DNA from: Tethya wilhelma
Taxonomy: Eukaryota > Porifera > Demospongiae > Tethyida > Tethyidae
Length of the DNA: 64,000 bases
Direction of reading: 5' to 3'
NCBI GenBank assembly: GCA_964030475.1
Contig: CAXIPT010000004.1
Span: forward strand, 538,379 to 602,378
Made by a program: the position numbers and the translations under genes
Shown here: positions 59,681 to 64,000 of the stretch, one piece after another
How positions within the stretch are numbered: position 1 is the stretch's first letter
How the letters are laid out: the number at the start of each line of letters is the position of its first letter
Notes under the pieces: generated by a model
What the model saw: only the letters and a program-made list of their open reading frames with translations
What the model was told of the DNA's origin: nothing
Database searches by the model: none

Positions 59681-62481
59681 TTAAACCGAAGATCCAGTAC
59701 AGGAAGTAACATGGCATCGATACTTCTGTATCTCTCCGATCCTAAACCCTTGACGGCACATCTGACAGATGAGATTAGGATCTATGGGTGCGTCATCTTC
59801 CATTGATTCCAGACCACTTCTCATGGCAAGTTCAGTCATTTCTTCAGTAGTATTCTTGACCGATGATTCTTGTCCTTCAGTCATCACTGCAGCGACAGTC
59901 TCTAGCGATTGGCCACTATGATTCTGAGGATGAGGATGGTTTGATAAAACTTGAGGTTGATTAGGAAATTGTGGTGGAATCAATGGACTCTCCTGGAGGT
60001 GATGCTGAACTGTGACATATCGCTGGCCTTGAGGAGTAGCATGAGCCAGGCTAGGCTGCAAATCAATAAAAGAAAACACAAATCCACCTAATGGAATTAA
60101 ATCAGCTGTTGCACATACATGTGTACATACTTGCTCTTGGTTAGGTAACTGGTACTGGAAAGAAGTCGGTTCCCTCACTTTAGGAAGAGGTGGAGAAGAA
60201 ATATTTTGTTGTCTCAAAATGGCCTTCAACTGGTCATTGTGTTGTTGCAACACCTGTATATGAATACCATAATATCATTCCGCAAAGCACTAGCATGCAA
60301 TCAATAATCATTCTAAGAAAGCTTGAACAATTAACAGGCCAGGCTCAGGAGTCAAAACATTATATATACATAAGCTTGGCCATAATTATGACACATCTAG
60401 CCTCCTGTCTCCACAGACAGTCCAATTTAATTGACCTTTCACTCAGTGAAAAGTCAAAGGGGACCTGGGGAAGAGACTATGGCACATTATAATAGCTTGA
60501 TTTGTTAATGTACCTAAATTAATAACAGTATATATAGAAAATAAAGATCGAGAGGCACAAGACTCATATGATACTTACATCATATCGATCACGCAGTTCT
60601 TTGTATCTTCCTTTCAATTCACGGTAATGCTCTTTTTCAGCAAGAAGCCTTTCAGCTTCATATTTTTCCTTTTGCTGAAGCTGATGCTCCTCTTCTTTTA
60701 CTTGATGGTGGTGGAGTTGGTACTGCTTCTGTTGCTCTCGTTCTAGCATCTGTTTTTGATACAGTGTCTCAAATTCATTCTCACCTGAACCTTGTTGTGG
60801 TGGGTATGGTGAATCTGAAACCATTTGTTTACCAGGACCCCCAGCATAGCCTGGCTGTGGTTGATAAAGTTGATCGAAATCGACATAATGACTCATTCCA
60901 GGTCTGAATCGTTGCATCTGGTCGGCGACAGTGAGAGGTTGTCCCTGGTGATAATTGGTAGCAGCTGGCACTGTACTAGCAGGCACACGAGGGAGGGGAG
61001 TGTCCTGATTGGGAATTTGTTCATAGGTAGGACCAGGAGGAATTGGTGATGGTAGATTGTCTGGATCAACGGCCCTCAGAGGTCCTGGGGGTTGTGGGTA
61101 GGTCGAGATGTCATCAAACACAGAGTGAGCTCTAACTGGTAGGTTTAGGACATTTCTTGTAGCTGTAATATCATTAGTGGACTCTTCAGTTGGCATATCT
61201 CTCATCTGGAGCTGCGGGTGGTTGACTAGTGAGGAATCATCAAAGGTGGCAGTAATCTTCTGAAGCTGCTTGTCCTAATAATTTATAATAACATGTGTGT
61301 CTGATAAAAACTTATTATGCCTAAATATACATGATGATATATATTGATTATGTAAAGTATTACCAGGTCCTGTTCTTTTAGATTAGCTCTCATTATTTCT
61401 ATTTGTCTTTGTAGTTCAAGATTTTGGTTCTGAAATTGCTAAGTCGAGATAGAAAACTCTAAAAATAATCTTATCATATTATTATTTACCAACTTTCTTA
61501 CTTGAAATCTTCCTTTCCAGTTTGCTAACTGTTTGTGTAACTCCTATTGAATGGAAGTTATCATGCATATTTCCAAAGTGATCATGAACAGTGCATGTTT
61601 TAATAATAATTCAAAATTAATAATCATGTGACACATACTTGATTTTCTTCACTGGCATCATTGTACAGCTGTTCAGTTCTTGCAAGCTTTTGAGCTTCTA
61701 CACTTTCTTGAGGAGGAGCTGTTGCACCAGAGTCTTTCTTCTTTTTCTTGGCTTCTAGATCCATTTCTAAAATACTCACTTTCTTTGTCATCTTTTGAAG
61801 CTCCGTAGACTAAATCAGAAACAAAATGCATGCATGTCGAACATAATATTATAATTTTTATTAATTCATCACCTTTTGTTCTAGCTGCTTCCTGAATTGT
61901 TCAATCTGGTCTTGTTTGTCTTGACAAGGTTTACATTTCTTTTGCGAATCTGCAATACGAGATCTGAATTCTTCCAAATCAGAAACATACTTCGTCAACT
62001 CTTGATTCTGATGTTTTAACATAGCTGCTTGGTTGCGCCAATAGTCAATGTCATCGGCTTCACTAGTATTTGGTTTCTCACTTAATGCAGTCCTGTGTTT
62101 TTCAAGCATTTCATTTGCTTGATCAAGCTCTTTCCTAAGTGTCTCATTCTCCTGTTGAGCTATGGCCCGCTGTCGACGGTATTCTTCTTTTTCACTGACC
62201 AGCTGCTGAAACTGATCACGCATTGTAAGTATTTCTTGGTTTGCTCTGCTCAATTTATCCTCCATTTCTCGTTTCTCTGACTGGGATAGAGGTACATGAC
62301 CCACTGTGACATTTTCACCCTTTAATTACAAAATATATCGAAAATATAATTAAATTTTTCATAATAATTATAATTTATAGACTATCTGCATAAATAATTA
62401 TTAGTCTACCTTATCTTTGAGTCCATGTGACGTGTGGTCAACATTAATATTTACCCAGCAGTCCTCATACTTATCTTCCAT
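59681..62481 (-). CDS. NEMO-like zinc-finger gene lacking the UBAN core
   Basis: Eight phase-0 exons: 62481-62410, 62319-61873, 61809-61639, 61543-61502, 61438-61364, 61274-60579, 60253-60131, 60055-59681, for 666 residues without interruption. The start MEDKYEDCWVNINVDH is short. Exon 2 begins like the second exon of the paralogues (EKREMEDKLSRANQEIL) and then jumps to the part after the UBAN (RAIAQQENETLRKELDQ). DFADERRDRE and its neighbours are therefore deleted by an in-frame internal fusion. A Lys-rich coiled coil, a Pro/Gln-rich exon (PPGPTYEQIPNQ) with a long KQYQLHHHQ/coiled stretch, and a terminal C2HC finger CQMCRQGF...RCHVTSC follow. It may be a ubiquitin-blind partner of the UBAN proteins, since coiled coils and finger are kept. 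It ends 238 nt before the next NEMO-like gene and starts about 360 nt downstream of a kinase remnant. Confidence 0.83.
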
Positions 62482-62839
62482 ATTTCATATATAGGGAGGC
62501 TAGGCCGCGAGATTCTTCAGTTTGGTGGACGAAAGTACACTCCCACCGTTCGTTTTTACAGTGCATGCCACGCCCAAATATTTTTCATTCTGCATGGCAT
62601 TAGAGAAATCCCCTGGGACTTTAATCACTACTTTAATTTCTGGGTCCATTGGAAGCATAAATAATTGTGAGGCGATTCAAGGAGGACTAACAAAATAATA
62701 ATAACATGTAATGTTACACGTGAATAAGCATAATTGAATTCAAAAAATTAATCACAAACCTAAAAAAACAAAACAAAATTATTACTAATAATCAGACTGA
62801 CAAATAATGTAAGTAATAATATTTATAGCACCTCATGTG

Positions 62840-63747
62840 TCAATTTTGATTCAAATTATAGAAGTGTTCAAACACCTCCAAAGTCTCTTGGATGGTGCAC
62901 TCATGGTCTCTCCTCATCTTCTCAACACTCTCCACCACTCTGACTGTCACTGGTCGTCGCTGCTTCTCAAGAAGACACTGGTACACCAGATCGTGAAATG
63001 GATGTTGATGGGTTCTCAGATAATTATCAATCCATTTTTGTCTCTTAAAGATCTCTCCCTCCCCCTTGTGGTGAATCTCATCAGGAACATGTTTGCTGGA
63101 GGCATCTGGAAAAGTTTGAGTGGCTATATAGAGCAACAAAACTCCAAATGAAAAGATATCGATTTTTTCATCGTACTTCGGATTCTCTTCAAGTGCTTCA
63201 GGAGGCATATAGCCAGAGGCACCAGGTGCTTTAGTTAGTTTCTGAGACCACTTACGATGATCGTGGTGTAGCTTTGAAACACCTAGGTCGGCAATCTTGC
63301 CTTGCAAGTCGGCAGTGAGGAGAATGTTTCCAGAGTTAAGATCACGATGGACGATAGACTGGCTGTGGAGATAGCTAAGACCAGAGGCAATGTTGGAGGC
63401 AAAGGAAACCGTTGGAAAGAGAGAGGCAGTTTGAGACCATCACTGCGAACACTTTCTTCATGGTACGCTGAAAGAACCTTTTCCAAATCAGTTGACAAAC
63501 GTTCTAAAATCAGGCAGAGGTCGTTCTGATCGCTTCCATAATGGACTCCTATGAACTGGACAACATTTGAGTGCCTAGTTGTACTGAGGATGGTACACTC
63601 ACGTTGAAAGTTTGATAAAACAGTTGTTCTCTCTTTCTCACTGACACCTTTCACCAAAGCAGTGTGGATTCTTTTGGCTATGCAGTTGATGCTAATGTTT
63701 TCAATGGTGCAGGAGTAAACAGCTCCATAGCAACCGCGACCAATATC
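62840..63747 (-). pseudogene. Type-B kinase, 5'-truncated and frameshifted
   Basis: It matches the kinase exon at 41883-40909 from DIGRGCYGAVYS to the C-terminus (FYNLNQN, stop 62840). Two extra nt near 63409-63412, in the codons after KLPLSFQ, shift the frame before the HRD loop. The HRDLNSGN, DLG and PPE motifs are all recognisable, but in the second frame. The similarity begins abruptly at about 63747; the leader exon part (QEPIHLGPN in the relative) is replaced by unrelated sequence. It is a decayed kinase copy unless both defects are assembly errors. It stands directly upstream of the NEMO-like gene at 62481. Confidence 0.78.
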
Positions 63748-63763
63748 AGCACTAGTCTAGTCC

Positions 63764-63898
63764 TAGACCCCACCTCTTTCGCCAGCGAAAAAAAGAGGTC
63801 TAGAAAAACTGGCGCACTTCCGGCGTTCTCTGCTCAAAAATGGCCAGAGCCAATCAGATTGCTTACATGAAGTCATGTGACAATTATGTCACATGACT
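63764..63898. promoter_or_regulatory. Compact promoter-like block at the right edge
   Basis: Within 135 nt lie ACTTCCGG (63816-63823, ETS type), AAAATGGC (63837-63844, YY1 type), CCAAT (63850-63854) and two 11-nt inverted arms AGTCATGTGAC (63871-63881, 63888-63898), each an M-box/E-box. A partly palindromic CCTCTTTCGC...GCGAAAAAAAGAGG stretch precedes them. No coding exon is seen beside it; a gene starting beyond the window is possible. Confidence 0.4.
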
Positions 63899-64000
63899 GG
63901 ACGTTGATTGTGGAAGTCGCGAAAATTTGTTACTTGTAAACTGACCAGTCTGTAGAATTTTTGCGTGTGTGTACAAAAGTTTTGAAACCTGTTGAAACTC

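Overview
The window is nuclear DNA of an animal. It is AT-rich, with short GT-AG introns (mostly 40-400 bp), dense genes, many (CA)n and GA runs, and a few assembly gaps (n at 11913, 16124, 22772, 31079-31109, 53185). Gene content (PARP3, NEMO-type ubiquitin readers, TKL-like kinases, CAAX-ended Ras/Rab-like proteins, a cysteine-rich secreted family I associate with sponges) suggests a sponge, possibly a demosponge like Amphimedon. That assignment is inference.

Region 1 (0-8 kb) holds four paralogues of a secreted cysteine-rich family. Three are on + and one on -. Only two are intact; the first two are both broken in the same linker. A ~0.93 kb foldback mobile element and a three-copy dispersed repeat lie between them.

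Region 2 (9-17 kb) has a complete 13-exon PARP3 gene whose product starts with two SAP DNA-binding domains, followed by a small SAP-only gene that duplicates its 5' exons. Region 3 (17.2-18.6 kb) is a single-exon gene for a secreted protein with an acidic pro-part, a cationic segment and a Tyr-rich tail.

Region 4 (19.6-63.8 kb) is one long minus-strand cluster. In transcription order: a truncated type-B kinase; two NEMO-like genes with a C-terminal zinc finger (one has lost its ubiquitin-binding UBAN core, one has a 4-nt frameshift); a truncated NEMO-like 5' end; a coiled-coil gene with a type-A kinase; an orphan zinc-finger exon; a large coiled-coil/UBAN/type-B kinase fusion; a UBAN coiled-coil gene with no terminal exon of its own; another coiled-coil/type-A kinase gene; a frameshifted GTPase-like gene; a type-B kinase fragment; a UBAN/type-A kinase gene; and three more GTPase-like genes. 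The UBAN core D/E-F-x-x-E-R-x-x-R-E is conserved in four genes. Nearly every intron is phase 0, so exons behave as interchangeable cassettes. The GTPase-like proteins keep the G4 and G5 motifs and a farnesylation-type CAAX end, but have a degenerate P-loop and no DxxG motif.

Together the cluster looks like a locally expanded and shuffled signalling locus that joins ubiquitin-chain reading, kinase activity and membrane-anchored pseudo-GTPases. An NF-kB or innate-immune-like role is inference from the domain types only.
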